Below, in pieces: positions 42,221 through 51,267 of a stretch of 64,000 bases of DNA. The position numbers and the translations under genes are program-made. Source of the stretch: Oscillospiraceae bacterium (lineage in GTDB: Bacteria > Bacillota > Clostridia > Oscillospirales > Oscillospiraceae). Each line of letters starts with the position of its first letter. The first letter of the stretch is position 1. Below the pieces are notes generated by a model. It made no database searches. It saw nothing but the letters and a program-made list of their open reading frames with translations, and was not told where the DNA came from. The stretch is from positions 1 through 64,000 of the forward strand of contig JAFRMX010000015.1 in assembly GCA_017430455.1 (NCBI GenBank). The letters are read 5' to 3'.

Positions 42221-43861
42221 ATGAAATCAGACATAGAAATATCAAGGAGTTCCGCTCTCCTTACGATAGATGGACTGTCGAAACTCATTGGAGCAAAAGA
42301 CGGTGATATAGAACCTTACGGAAAATATAAGGGTAAACTCAGTGAATCATTTCTGAGTTCTCTTGACGACAGGCCGTCTGGGAAGCTGATTCTTGTCACG
42401 GCGATAAACCCCACTCCTGCAGGTGAAGGAAAAACAACAACAAGTATAGGTCTCGCTGATGCAATGAGACTGTTGGGTAAGAATACAATGCTCGCTTTAC
42501 GCGAACCGTCTCTCGGACCGTGCTTTGGGATAAAAGGCGGAGCAACGGGCGGAGGATATTCCCAGATCGCTCCAATGGATGAGATAAACCTTCATTTTAC
42601 CGGAGATATCCATGCCGTCACAGCCGCGAATAATCTTTGTGCAGCTCTATTGGATAACCATCTGCATCAGGGCAACGAAAAGAAAATAGATATTCAGCGC
42701 ATAGTATTGAAGCGCTGTCTGGATTTAAACGACAGAGCGCTGAGATGTATTACGGTCGGCAACGGCAAATCTGATGGCCCGATCCGGGAAGACGGCTTTT
42801 CAATTACGGTAGCAACCGAGCTTATGGCGATATTGTGTCTCAGCGAGGACCTAAGAGATCTCAAAGAGCGTCTTAAACGGATGATTGTTGCCTATGATAT
42901 AAACGGTATGCCGGTAACTGCGGAGGACATCAAAGCATCCGGCGCGATGGCTGTATTACTTAAGGATGCACTTAAGCCTAATCTGGTCCAGACGCTCGGG
43001 CATACTCCTGCTCTTGTGCATGGCGGTCCTTTTGCCAATATAGCTCATGGGTGCAACAGTGTCAGGGCAACAAAGACAGCGCTTCGGCTGGCGGATTATG
43101 TAATAACAGAGGCAGGCTTCGGAGCGGATCTCGGAGCTGAAAAATTCTTTGATATAAAATGCAGGCAAGCCGGTATCAGGCCGGATGCATGTGTTCTGGT
43201 AGCAACAGTAAGAGCTCTCTGCTATAATGGCGGAGATGGAACAGACGCGCTGAAAAACGGGATATGCAATCTTGGGAAGCATATAGAAAATCTTAAAAAA
43301 TATGGTCTTCCGGTTACTGTAGCCCTGAATCTTTTCGGAACGGAAAGAGAAGAGGATATAAGTTTTGTCAGGGATTATTGCATTGAAAGAAACTGCCGGT
43401 TCGCCGTTTCGGATGTATACAGGGAAGGGGGGAATGGCGGAATCCTTCTTGCGAAGGAAGTATTAAAATCGCTTGAGGAGTCTTCTGATTTCAGACTGTT
43501 GTACAGCGATGATCTTTCCGTTAAGGATAAAATCAAGACCATTGCAAAAGAAATATACGGGTCAGGAAATGTCATATTTTCGGATAATGCCAATTTGGAG
43601 GCAGAAATAATAGAGAACTCAGGATTTGGAAGACTTCCCGTATGCATAGCAAAGACCCAGTATTCTCTCTCGGATGACAAATCTATGCTCGGGAGGCCTG
43701 AAGGCTTTGATTTCCACATACGGGAAATGTATGTTTCCTCCGGGGCGGGCTTCATAGTAGCTTTGTCAGGGAATATACTCACAATGCCCGGACTGACATC
43801 GGTTCCTGCGGCATACGGTGTAGATGTGGACGATGAGGGGAATATTACCGGACTGTACTGA
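42221..43861 (+). CDS. fhs: Formate-tetrahydrofolate ligase
   Basis: This 546-residue enzyme makes 10-formyl-THF from formate, THF and ATP. The ATP-binding loop is [17 protein letters not shown], with [28 protein letters not shown] core motifs (positions about 88-112), FTGDIHAV and [14 protein letters not shown]. Length and end ([20 protein letters not shown]) are normal. It can serve one-carbon supply or the methyl branch of acetogenesis; no other Wood-Ljungdahl gene is in the window. It is closed by a strong terminator. Confidence 0.98.
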   Translation: MKSDIEISRSSALLTIDGLSKLIGAKDGDIEPYGKYKGKLSESFLSSLDDRPSGKLILVTAINPTPAGEGKTTTSIGLADAMRLLGKNTMLALREPSLGPCFGIKGGATGGGYSQIAPMDEINLHFTGDIHAVTAANNLCAALLDNHLHQGNEKKIDIQRIVLKRCLDLNDRALRCITVGNGKSDGPIREDGFSITVATELMAILCLSEDLRDLKERLKRMIVAYDINGMPVTAEDIKASGAMAVLLKDALKPNLVQTLGHTPALVHGGPFANIAHGCNSVRATKTALRLADYVITEAGFGADLGAEKFFDIKCRQAGIRPDACVLVATVRALCYNGGDGTDALKNGICNLGKHIENLKKYGLPVTVALNLFGTEREEDISFVRDYCIERNCRFAVSDVYREGGNGGILLAKEVLKSLEESSDFRLLYSDDLSVKDKIKTIAKEIYGSGNVIFSDNANLEAEIIENSGFGRLPVCIAKTQYSLSDDKSMLGRPEGFDFHIREMYVSSGAGFIVALSGNILTMPGLTSVPAAYGVDVDDEGNITGLY

Positions 43862-43865
43862 CAGT

Positions 43866-43907
43866 AAAAACAAAAGGCACTCCATTTGGAGTGCCTTTTG
43901 TTTTTAC
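43866..43907. terminator. Long bidirectional terminator between fhs and the convergent WecA-like gene
   Basis: AAAAACAAAAGGCACTCCA and TGGAGTGCCTTTTGTTTTT form a near-perfect 19-bp stem with flanking A and T runs that serve both directions. Confidence 0.93.
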
Positions 43908-43911
43908 TGAG

Positions 43912-44949
43912 CTATTTCTCAGTGTTTGTCCGGTTTATGAAAATCATAATAATAATGAAAAGAGTTACAAACATTCCCGCGAGGCAAAGGATCTTGAGCC
44001 ACATGTAAGGGCTGACTCTGATTATAGGCATAATGCAGAGAAACGCCGAGCCCGAGCACAGGATACCTACGGCCTGCTTCGGACTGAATCCCGCATCCAG
44101 AAGCCTGTGGTGCAGATGCTTTCTGTCTGCATGGAAGGGGCTTTCACCATGGGAGATCCTGCGAAGGAAAGCAAAACCCGTATCCATAAGAGGATAGACC
44201 AGAGAAACAAGCGGTACAAAAATTGTGAATATCGCGTAGAATTTGAAAAGTCCGAGCATCGAAGCTGTCGCCAGGATATATCCAAGAAACTGTGAACCGG
44301 TATCACCCATAAATATTTTTGCGGGATTGATATTATAAGGAAGAAAGCCTATACATGCTCCGAAAACAGCAGCAAGTATTACGGCAACCTCAGGCTCCAG
44401 AAGAAAGTATGCCACCAGTAACATGGTCAGAGAACTTATTGAGGATATGCCTGCTGCCAGCCCGTCAAGTCCGTCTATGAGATTGATTGCGTTCGTACAG
44501 GCAACTATCCAGAAAATAGTCAGAGGATAGGCCAGAAGACCTGTAGATATGGTTCCTCCTCCGCTGGAGATATAATCCCAGACCACACCGTGCAGGATTG
44601 CAATAACAGCGGCAAAGATCTGAACCGCAAGCTTTATTAAAGGCTTCAGATTGTATCTGTCATCAAGGACGCCCATTATAACTATCACAACAGAGCCCAG
44701 AAGTATTCCGCGAACCTCTCTCGTCAGTTCTACGAACAGGACTAAGGATACGACAAAGCCAAAATAGATGGCCAGTCCTCCCATCCTGGGTGTAGCCTCT
44801 TTGTGTATATGCCTTTTGTGATCGGGTATATCCAAAGCTCCGATCCCGATTGCAAGTTTTCTGACGGGCGGAGTCAGAACCAGGGATACAATGAGAGATA
44901 TAACAGCCGCAAGCGCAATTTTTGTCAGCGTACCAAGGCTTGAGAACAT
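43912..44949 (-). CDS. WecA/TagO/MraY-family glycosyl-phosphate transferase
   Basis: This 345-residue polytopic membrane enzyme has about ten or eleven transmembrane segments. Family motifs are DIPDHKRHIHKEATPRMGGLAIY, GVLDDRYNLKP, NAINLIDGLDGLAAG, FMGDTGSQFLGY and the cytoplasmic HADRKHLHHRLLDAG loop that distinguishes WecA/TagO types from MraY. It transfers a sugar-1-phosphate, probably GlcNAc-1-P, to undecaprenyl phosphate to start wall polymer or polysaccharide synthesis. It lies 8 nt after trpS on the same strand, with AAGGAG before the ATG. Confidence 0.92.
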   Translation of the reverse strand: MFSSLGTLTKIALAAVISLIVSLVLTPPVRKLAIGIGALDIPDHKRHIHKEATPRMGGLAIYFGFVVSLVLFVELTREVRGILLGSVVIVIMGVLDDRYNLKPLIKLAVQIFAAVIAILHGVVWDYISSGGGTISTGLLAYPLTIFWIVACTNAINLIDGLDGLAAGISSISSLTMLLVAYFLLEPEVAVILAAVFGACIGFLPYNINPAKIFMGDTGSQFLGYILATASMLGLFKFYAIFTIFVPLVSLVYPLMDTGFAFLRRISHGESPFHADRKHLHHRLLDAGFSPKQAVGILCSGSAFLCIMPIIRVSPYMWLKILCLAGMFVTLFIIIMIFINRTNTEK

Positions 44950-44957
44950 GTAACTCC

Positions 44958-45983
44958 TTAAAACGGTTTCTCAACGAGACCGATTTTTTTATATACTTTG
45001 CGGAGAGTCTTTCCTGCAATATACGAAGCCTTCTTCGCCCCGTCCGCGTAAATGCCCTGAATATATGCTTTGTCCGAGATAATACGGTTTGCTTCCTCAC
45101 GGATCGGCCTGAGCGTTTCCACTACAGCCTCGCCGACAGCAGGCTTGAAAACGCCGTATCCCGAATGCACAAATTCAGCCTCTATTTCGGAATAGGTTCT
45201 GCCTGTGCAGGCAGAATAAATCTGCATCAGGTTTGCGACACCGGGCTTGTTCTCGGGATCATAGCGCACGCATCCGTCTCCGTTGTCGGAATCTGTTACG
45301 GCGCGCTTGAATTTCCTAAGAATATCTGCAGGATCATCCATAAGACAGATACGGCCGTTGCCGACCTCATCCGACTTAGACATTTTGCTCAAAGGATCAA
45401 GAAGATCCATCACCCTGGCACCGACCTTGGGAATCCATGGCTCGGGGACTTTGAACGTTTCTCCATAGAGATTGTTGAAACGCTGAGCTATGTCGCGGGT
45501 CAGTTCCACATGCTGTTTTTGGTCCTCTCCTACCGGCACGTAGTCGGGCTGATAAAGCAGAATGTCCGCAGCCATCAGAGCAGGGTAAGTGAACAGACCG
45601 CCGTTAATATTGTCAGCATTTTTAGAACTCTTGTCTTTGAACTGGGTCATACGGCTCAGTTCGCCGAACATGGTGTAACAGTTTAAGATCCAGCCGAGTT
45701 CAGCATGTTCATGCACGTCACTTTGCAAAAACAGAGTGTTCTTTTGAGGATCCAGTCCGCAGGCAATATATTGTGCGAGCTGTTCAAGAGTCCTTCGCCT
45801 GAGATCTGCAGGTTTGTTTCGTGTCGTAAGAGCGTGCAGATCGGCCATAAAATAGTAACAGTCAAATTGCTCGGCCCTCTCGGCCCAATTTTTTATTGCT
45901 CCAAGGTAGGAGCCTAATGTGAGGTCTCCGGTGGGTTTTATGCCGGAAAGCATTATTTTTTTCTGTTCAGTAACATTATCCAT
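44958..45983 (-). CDS. trpS: Tryptophanyl-tRNA synthetase
   Basis: This 341-residue class I synthetase has its first signature at PTGDLTLGSYLGAIKNW, the KMSKS motif as LSKMSKSDEVGN, and the Trp-binding stretch DLHALTTRNKP. It charges tRNA-Trp. Length is normal for the bacterial enzyme. GGAG lies before the ATG. No T-box leader is visible upstream. It is co-transcribed with the WecA-like gene. Confidence 0.97.
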   Translation of the reverse strand: MDNVTEQKKIMLSGIKPTGDLTLGSYLGAIKNWAERAEQFDCYYFMADLHALTTRNKPADLRRRTLEQLAQYIACGLDPQKNTLFLQSDVHEHAELGWILNCYTMFGELSRMTQFKDKSSKNADNINGGLFTYPALMAADILLYQPDYVPVGEDQKQHVELTRDIAQRFNNLYGETFKVPEPWIPKVGARVMDLLDPLSKMSKSDEVGNGRICLMDDPADILRKFKRAVTDSDNGDGCVRYDPENKPGVANLMQIYSACTGRTYSEIEAEFVHSGYGVFKPAVGEAVVETLRPIREEANRIISDKAYIQGIYADGAKKASYIAGKTLRKVYKKIGLVEKPF

Positions 45984-46054
45984 AAATATTCTTCTCCAAT
46001 ACGCCGATACAAATAATTATAATATCAAACGAACCCATAAAAAGCAATAAATTA

Positions 46055-46083
46055 TTGAGTTTGCAGCATTTTTATGGTATAAA
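46055..46083 (+). promoter_or_regulatory. Promoter of gltX
   Basis: TTGAGT (46055-46060) and TATAAA (46078-46083) with 17-bp spacing, 30 bp before the gene. Confidence 0.7.
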
Positions 46084-46113
46084 GTCAAGGAGTATTCAAA
46101 CGGAGGAATTAAG

Positions 46114-47592
46114 ATGAAAGATACAGTTTGGTATAACGAAATGGAAACGAGGATCCCACATGACGGCGTCAGGACCCGTTTTGCACCTTCACCAACAGGA
46201 TATATGCATGTAGGAAATCTGCGCACAGCTTTGTATACATATCTGATAGCGCGACACAACAAAGGCACATTTATTCTGAGAATAGAGGACACAGATCAGG
46301 GAAGACTTGTCGAGGGGGCAACAGATGTTATATATAAGACTTTATGCGAATGCGGCCTTAAACATGACGAAGGCCCTGATATAGGTGGCCCGGTCGGACC
46401 GTATATACAGACAGAGCGGCGCAGCCTGTATAAGGAATATGCAGATCTTTTGGTCAGCCGCGGGCATGCTTACAGGTGTTTTTGCGAGAAGACGGAGAGC
46501 GAAGAGGAGAGCGGAATCTTCGAGATGAAAGAAGACCCGTGCAGATCATTAAGCCCTGAACAGGCTGAAGCTCTGGCAGAAGAGGGAAAACCTTTTGTCA
46601 TACGCCAGAGAATCCCGCGGGAAGGTACAACTTCATTCAAAGATGAGATCTTCGGTGAAGTAACGGTTGAAAACAAGACCCTGGATGATCAGGTGCTCTT
46701 GAAGAGAGACGGCCTTCCCACATATAATTTCGCAAATGTTATAGATGATCATCTGATGGGAATAACACACGTAGTCAGGGGGACTGAATATCTCTCTTCG
46801 GCGCCGAAATACAATCTCCTCTATGAAGGCTTCGGATGGGAAATACCGAAATATGTCCATTGCAGTCCTGTCATGAGAGACGCTCACAATAAAATGAGCA
46901 AGCGTCATGGGGATCCGTCCTATGAAGACCTGAAAAACCAGGGCTTCCTGACTGATGCGATCTTGAATTATGTGGCTCTGCTCGGCTGGAGCCCGAGAGG
47001 TGAGGAAGAAATGTTCTCCCTTGCAGAACTTGAAGAAGTATTTGATCTCTCAGGGATGTCAAAGTCTCCTGCAATATTTGACATTGAAAAACTGAGGCAC
47101 TTTAATGCGGAATATATAAGGGCTATGACTGCCGAACAATTTGCGGAAGCAGCAAAGCCATGGATAAGGATCTCGGTACAGAATGAATCCTACGACTTGT
47201 CAAAAATAGCCGCTCTTCTGCAGCAGCGCACGGAAATCCTTTCCGAAATACCGGAAAAGGTGGATTTCTTTGATGTGTTACCTGAATACGGCAAAGAGCT
47301 TTTTGTTCATAAAAAATCCAAATCGGATGAAAGCAGTTCTCTTGAGATCCTTCAGGAGATAAAGCCGGTGTTTGAGGCACTTTCAGATTGGAACAATGAG
47401 AGCCTTCTGAATGCGATGGTCAGAACTGCGGAAAAAATGGAATATAAAAATGCCAAAGTCATGTGGCCGGTCAGAATAGCTGTTGCGGGGAAGGCGGTCA
47501 CCCCTGGCGGATCTTCGGAGATATGTGAGATACTTGGTAAAGAAGAAACTCTGAAGAGAATAGAAATAGCAATTAATCTATTAAAAAGCTGA
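46114..47592 (+). CDS. gltX: Glutamyl-tRNA synthetase
   Basis: This 492-residue class I synthetase has the HIGH-type motif in APSPTGYMHVGNLRTALYTY and KMSKRHGDPSYEDL, plus the Glu/tRNA-contact sequence RIEDTDQGR. It charges tRNA-Glu; discriminating versus non-discriminating specificity cannot be read directly. The C-terminal anticodon-binding part is complete. GGAGG precedes the start. Confidence 0.97.
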   Translation: MKDTVWYNEMETRIPHDGVRTRFAPSPTGYMHVGNLRTALYTYLIARHNKGTFILRIEDTDQGRLVEGATDVIYKTLCECGLKHDEGPDIGGPVGPYIQTERRSLYKEYADLLVSRGHAYRCFCEKTESEEESGIFEMKEDPCRSLSPEQAEALAEEGKPFVIRQRIPREGTTSFKDEIFGEVTVENKTLDDQVLLKRDGLPTYNFANVIDDHLMGITHVVRGTEYLSSAPKYNLLYEGFGWEIPKYVHCSPVMRDAHNKMSKRHGDPSYEDLKNQGFLTDAILNYVALLGWSPRGEEEMFSLAELEEVFDLSGMSKSPAIFDIEKLRHFNAEYIRAMTAEQFAEAAKPWIRISVQNESYDLSKIAALLQQRTEILSEIPEKVDFFDVLPEYGKELFVHKKSKSDESSSLEILQEIKPVFEALSDWNNESLLNAMVRTAEKMEYKNAKVMWPVRIAVAGKAVTPGGSSEICEILGKEETLKRIEIAINLLKS

Positions 47593-47685
47593 CGGTTTTA
47601 TTTGACGAAAGAAATATTGCGTAGTAGAATAAAGAATACCTAAGAAGATCGTATTGAAGAAATATTAGAGCAGGGAGTGAATGAC

Positions 47686-48321
47686 ATGCCGATAGTACCT
47701 CAAGTAAAATGCCGCCGCTGCGGAGCAACATTTTCCAGCCTTTCCAGCCGTTGCCCGAATTGCGGAACAAGAAGAGTGAGCCAGAGTTCCAGGACTCCCG
47801 GAACCACACCCAGCACAGTCAAGGGAACTGCTGCATATGACAGAGCAGCTGCCAACACTAAATGGCAGATGATCTTCGGCCTTATTCTGGTCGTTGCGGT
47901 AATTTTGGCAGTCATAATAATGGTTTCCACCGGAATAGACGGATCAGGGTCTGCTGCCAAGACCCCGCGGGCAACAGTTCAAGTGTCAACAGAACCTGTT
48001 GTTGAGACGCCGGTCGTCACTCCTACCCAGATGCCGACAGTTGAAAGTGTCATTATCACGTATTACGGGACGCCGAAAGATGACGTAACCATGGAAGTCG
48101 GCACCGAACCGCTCGCATTTACAGCATCTGTTACCCCTAGAGACCTTCAGGATGTGGCTGCAAATACCGTCTGGTCTTCGAGTGATGAAACTGTCATTAC
48201 GGTTTCCAGAACTGACGATGGCGGCTGTGAGGTCACCGCAGTCGGATCCGGAACTGCGACACTTACATGCACGGTTTTCGGAGTATCTGCTCAGTGCATA
48301 TTCCGTACATGGAGCAAGTAA
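47686..48321 (+). CDS. Zinc-ribbon membrane protein with C-terminal Ig-like domain (paralog of 41255-42217)
   Basis: This 211-residue protein has one zinc ribbon (CRRCGATFSSLSSRCPNCG), a Ser/Thr-rich linker, a transmembrane helix (about 63-86), a short Pro/Thr linker and an Ig-like domain (about 120-211). That domain aligns with the end of the protein at 41255 (PRDLQDVAANTVWSSSDE against PEDLKDVRENTKWYSENE; CTVFGVSAQC against CEVYGVQAKC). The start at 47686 is favoured over an in-frame GTG at 47677 by the GGGAG spacing. The function is unknown. Confidence 0.85.
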   Translation: MPIVPQVKCRRCGATFSSLSSRCPNCGTRRVSQSSRTPGTTPSTVKGTAAYDRAAANTKWQMIFGLILVVAVILAVIIMVSTGIDGSGSAAKTPRATVQVSTEPVVETPVVTPTQMPTVESVIITYYGTPKDDVTMEVGTEPLAFTASVTPRDLQDVAANTVWSSSDETVITVSRTDDGGCEVTAVGSGTATLTCTVFGVSAQCIFRTWSK

Positions 48322-48333
48322 ATCAACGATCCC

Positions 48334-48361
48334 ATCCGCCCCTTTAAGGGGCGGATTTTTT
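48334..48361 (+). terminator. Rho-independent terminator
   Basis: ATCCGCCCC pairs with GGGGCGGAT around TTTAA, followed by T6. Confidence 0.92.
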
Positions 48362-48375
48362 ATTTAAATTATCTG

Positions 48376-48403
48376 TTGCCATGTCGGCAGTTTTTGATAT
48401 AAT
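48376..48403 (+). promoter_or_regulatory. Promoter of the HerA-like ATPase gene
   Basis: TTGCCA (48376-48381) and TATAAT (48398-48403) with a 16-bp spacer. Confidence 0.7.
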
Positions 48404-48465
48404 GTATATTCAGGTAAGAATGATAACAAGATTTAGTATTTGTACACTGAGAAAGGAATCCGTTT

Positions 48466-50205
48466 ATGACAGAGGAAAGCATTTATATAGGGATTAATGA
48501 TAAAGGTGAAAAAATAAACCTGGATCTGGCTCATGCAAACCGGCACGGGCTTATTGCAGGAGCGACCGGAACAGGCAAGACAGTTACCATGAAGGTCATG
48601 GCAGAGGCATTTTCGAGGGCGGGAGTTCCTGTGTTTCTGTGTGATGTTAAAGGTGATGTATCCGGAATTGCACAGGAAGGTGTGGACAGCGCCGGGATGC
48701 AAAAGAGAATAAACAAATTCCGGTTGAAAGATCCTGAGTTCAATAACGGACATGTGTTTGAATACAGAGCTTATCCGACGGTCTTTTGGGATGCTTTTGG
48801 TGAAAGAGGGAAGAATATAAACACAACCGTCAGCAACATGGGTCCGCTTCTCCTTTCAAGGCTCCTTGGACTTACGGAAGTTCAGGAGGGAATACTGAAT
48901 ATAGTATTTCGAGTCGCTGAAAAAGAAAATCTTCCGATGTCCTCATTTGAAGATCTTCGAAATGCCATCAGCTATGTATATGAAAACCGTCAGAATTATT
49001 CAGCCAGATACGGCAATATAGCTGCGGCCAGTATAACCTCTGTTCTAAGGACCTTAATTCCTCTTGAAAACCAGGGAGCCGGAAAATTCTTTTGTGAGCC
49101 TGCAATAGATATTACCGAATGGATAAAGTGCTCGGAAGAGGAAGGGGAGCAGCACGGCTGGGGCGTGATCAATGTTCTTGATTGTGTGGAGCTTGTAAAA
49201 AATCCCGATGTATACTCTACATTCATTTTCTGGCTTTTGACGGAACTGTATAATGTGCTTCCGGAGGTCGGGGATCCGAAAAAACCTAAAATAGTGTTTT
49301 TCTTCGATGAAGCACACTTCCTGTTCAAAGATGCCGAAAAAGCTTTGCTGAAAAAGATAGAGCAGACTGTAAAGCTTATAAGATCAAAAGGGGTAGGAAT
49401 CTACTTCGTCACCCAGAGCCCTTCGGATATTTCTAATGAGGTCCTTGCCCAGCTCCAGAACAGAGTACAGCATGCCCTCAGAGCCTATACTCCCGCCGAG
49501 ATAAAGGCTGTTAAAGTTGCAGCCGAAAGCTTCAGGGAAAACCCGGAACTAAATACTTCAGAATGTATTATGGCTTTGGGAACGGGGGAAGCGCTTGTGA
49601 GTTTTCTGGACGCAAAAGGCATTCCGCAAATTGTCCAGCAGACGTCGATTATCTGCCCGGAGAGCCTTATGGGCCCGTGCAGTGAAAAAATTAGAGAAGA
49701 TATAACAGACAAATACAAGGAGGAATTAAAGATGGACGAAAACGTCAATGCAAATGCAGCTCTCTCTGCACAGGCACTTGAGAATGAGCGGCTCAAGCTC
49801 GAACTTGAGAAGATGAAAATGGAACTTGAGCTTGAAAAGACAAGGCTCGCCCAGGCAGAAGCAGAAGCAAAGAAAGCAGCAGCTGAGGCAGAGGCACAGG
49901 CCAAGATTCAGATAGCCAGAGAAGAAGCAGAGCGCAAAGCAAGAGAAAAGGAAGAGGAAGAGGCAAGGAAAGCGGCAGAGAAGGCTGCTGCCCTGGCTCA
50001 GAAAGAGGCGGAAAAAGCTGAAGCAGAGGCCAAGAAAGCCGAGGAAAAAGCAGCGGCAGAGGCCAAGAAAGCCGAGGAGAAAGCAGCTGCTGCTGAGCAG
50101 AAAAAGAATGCTGCCCGCCAGGCCAAGATCGAATCACAGGTGATACAGGCAGGCGGCCAGGTCCTTAAAAAGACGCTGCTCAGGCTGTTAAAGCTTTCAA
50201 GGTAA
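48466..50205 (+). CDS. HerA/YjgR-like ATPase (DUF853) with Ala-Lys-Glu coiled-coil tail
   Basis: This 579-residue protein has a P-loop ATPase domain (about 1-410) with Walker A GATGTGKTVTMK, Walker B KIVFFFDEAHFLF and the arginine-containing segment LQNRVQHALRAYTP. These are typical of the HerA-like helicase group annotated as DUF853. The C-terminal 150 residues are a very repetitive Ala/Glu/Lys coiled coil (units like AEAKKAEEKAAAEAKKAEEK). The family's role is unclear; HerA relatives pump DNA or take part in repair and defence. The gene precedes the XRE-barnase-barstar set, separated by a weak hairpin. Confidence 0.88.
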   Translation: MTEESIYIGINDKGEKINLDLAHANRHGLIAGATGTGKTVTMKVMAEAFSRAGVPVFLCDVKGDVSGIAQEGVDSAGMQKRINKFRLKDPEFNNGHVFEYRAYPTVFWDAFGERGKNINTTVSNMGPLLLSRLLGLTEVQEGILNIVFRVAEKENLPMSSFEDLRNAISYVYENRQNYSARYGNIAAASITSVLRTLIPLENQGAGKFFCEPAIDITEWIKCSEEEGEQHGWGVINVLDCVELVKNPDVYSTFIFWLLTELYNVLPEVGDPKKPKIVFFFDEAHFLFKDAEKALLKKIEQTVKLIRSKGVGIYFVTQSPSDISNEVLAQLQNRVQHALRAYTPAEIKAVKVAAESFRENPELNTSECIMALGTGEALVSFLDAKGIPQIVQQTSIICPESLMGPCSEKIREDITDKYKEELKMDENVNANAALSAQALENERLKLELEKMKMELELEKTRLAQAEAEAKKAAAEAEAQAKIQIAREEAERKAREKEEEEARKAAEKAAALAQKEAEKAEAEAKKAEEKAAAEAKKAEEKAAAAEQKKNAARQAKIESQVIQAGGQVLKKTLLRLLKLSR

Positions 50206-50220
50206 GTCGGGATCCACCAT

Positions 50221-50247
50221 ATCCCCCGCAAAAGCGGGGGATCTTTA
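50221..50247 (+). terminator. Hairpin terminator between the HerA-like gene and the XRE gene
   Basis: ATCCCCCGC pairs with GCGGGGGAT around AAAA. The following CTTTAAAC is only a weak T-run, so read-through is possible. Confidence 0.7.
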
Positions 50248-50269
50248 AACATACAGAAAGGACTAAAAT

Positions 50270-50779
50270 ATGGCAAGCAAAAAAGTCGGAGTGTTGATAA
50301 AAGAAGCCAGAACAGCTGCAGGCCTTACTCAGGAGAAACTTGCGAGCAAGGTCGACAATTGCACAGCCGCTGATATTTCCAAGGCAGAACGCGGTGAAAA
50401 GGAACTCACATCCACACAGCTCCGCCAGATAGCAAAAGCAACCGGAGTGACACAGAGTTCTCTGCTTAATGCGCCTAAAGGAGGAACCGGTTCGGGGAAA
50501 ACTTCTTCTTCCTCCTCCTCCTCCTCTTCGTCATCTTCTTCAACCGCCAAAAAGAAGACCGCGTCTTCCTCAAAAAAGACTATAACAGTCACTGCTACAG
50601 AGAAGAAGCTTGTTGAACTGTACCGGGAAGCTGATTCCGACACTAAAAAATCGGTCATGAATCTGCTTAAAGGTGTGGAAGACGAGAGCAGTGCCATCCT
50701 CAGCAACTTTTTAAGCGAAGCGATACAACTGTTTACGTCCAAAAAAGAACTTCCCTCCAAGGAGATCCTTTTGAAATAA
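50270..50779 (+). CDS. XRE-family helix-turn-helix protein with poly-Ser linker
   Basis: This 169-residue protein has an N-terminal Xre/Cro HTH (about 5-62; IKEARTAAGLTQEKLASKV...ISKAERGEKELTSTQLRQIAKATGV). A linker of about a dozen Ser and several Lys follows (about 78-105), then a helical C-terminal part (ATEKKLVELYREADSDTKKSVMNLLKG). The Ser run is encoded by TCC/TCT repeats. Its stop is immediately followed by the barnase start, so it is likely the regulator of that pair. Confidence 0.87.
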   Translation: MASKKVGVLIKEARTAAGLTQEKLASKVDNCTAADISKAERGEKELTSTQLRQIAKATGVTQSSLLNAPKGGTGSGKTSSSSSSSSSSSSSTAKKKTASSSKKTITVTATEKKLVELYREADSDTKKSVMNLLKGVEDESSAILSNFLSEAIQLFTSKKELPSKEILLK

Positions 50780-51265
50780 ATGAAAAGGCTGGCGGCACTT
50801 TTATTAGTTATTACGCTTCTTTTCACGACCGGTTGCGGTGAGGTTCTTTCAGATCCGTATCTGAGTGCAGATACGGAAGAGAGAAACAGCTCAGATCTTG
50901 TACCGGAAGCGACAGCCATTGATGAGGACGGAATCTATGACTCCAAGGATGAGGTCGCACTCTATATACATACTTACGGGCATCTGCCTTCAAATTATAT
51001 AACTAAAAAAGAGGCAGAAGCCCTTGGCTGGCAGGGAGGCTCCCTGAATGATTATGCTCCGGGGAAATGTATAGGCGGCGGGCATTTCGGCAATTATGAA
51101 GGCATTTTGCCCGATGCGCCAGGAAGAGAGTGGACGGAGTGTGATATCGATACATTAAACTATAAGTCCAGGGGATCAAGAAGGATCGTTTTTTCAAATG
51201 ACGGACTTATATACTATTCAGGTGATCATTACAAGACTTTTGAGCTCTTGTACGGAGAAGAATAA
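50780..51265 (+). CDS. Lipoprotein ribonuclease of the barnase (N1/T1) family
   Basis: This 161-residue protein has a lipoprotein signal (MKRLAALLLVITLLFTTGCG; the Cys at about residue 20 is lipidated) and a short linker. The barnase fold follows (about 50-161) with the expected catalytic residues: the Lys region YIHTYGHLPSNYITKKEAEALGW, the general base Glu in GREWTECDID, Arg in GSRRIVFSNDGLIYYSGDHYKTF and the general acid His in DHYKTF. The enzyme should cut RNA at guanine. It would be anchored outside the cell. It abuts the XRE gene (ATG directly after TAA), and a barstar-containing gene follows 2 nt later. Confidence 0.93.
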   Translation: MKRLAALLLVITLLFTTGCGEVLSDPYLSADTEERNSSDLVPEATAIDEDGIYDSKDEVALYIHTYGHLPSNYITKKEAEALGWQGGSLNDYAPGKCIGGGHFGNYEGILPDAPGREWTECDIDTLNYKSRGSRRIVFSNDGLIYYSGDHYKTFELLYGEE

Positions 51266-51267
51266 AA

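Noticed and set aside
45984..46113. T-box leaders for trpS or gltX
   Set aside because: The divergent spacer is only 130 nt and has no T-box sequence or terminator/antiterminator pair.
50505..50545. TCC/TCT microsatellite
   Set aside because: It is the in-frame poly-Ser linker of the XRE protein; the frame is intact, though length variation is possible.
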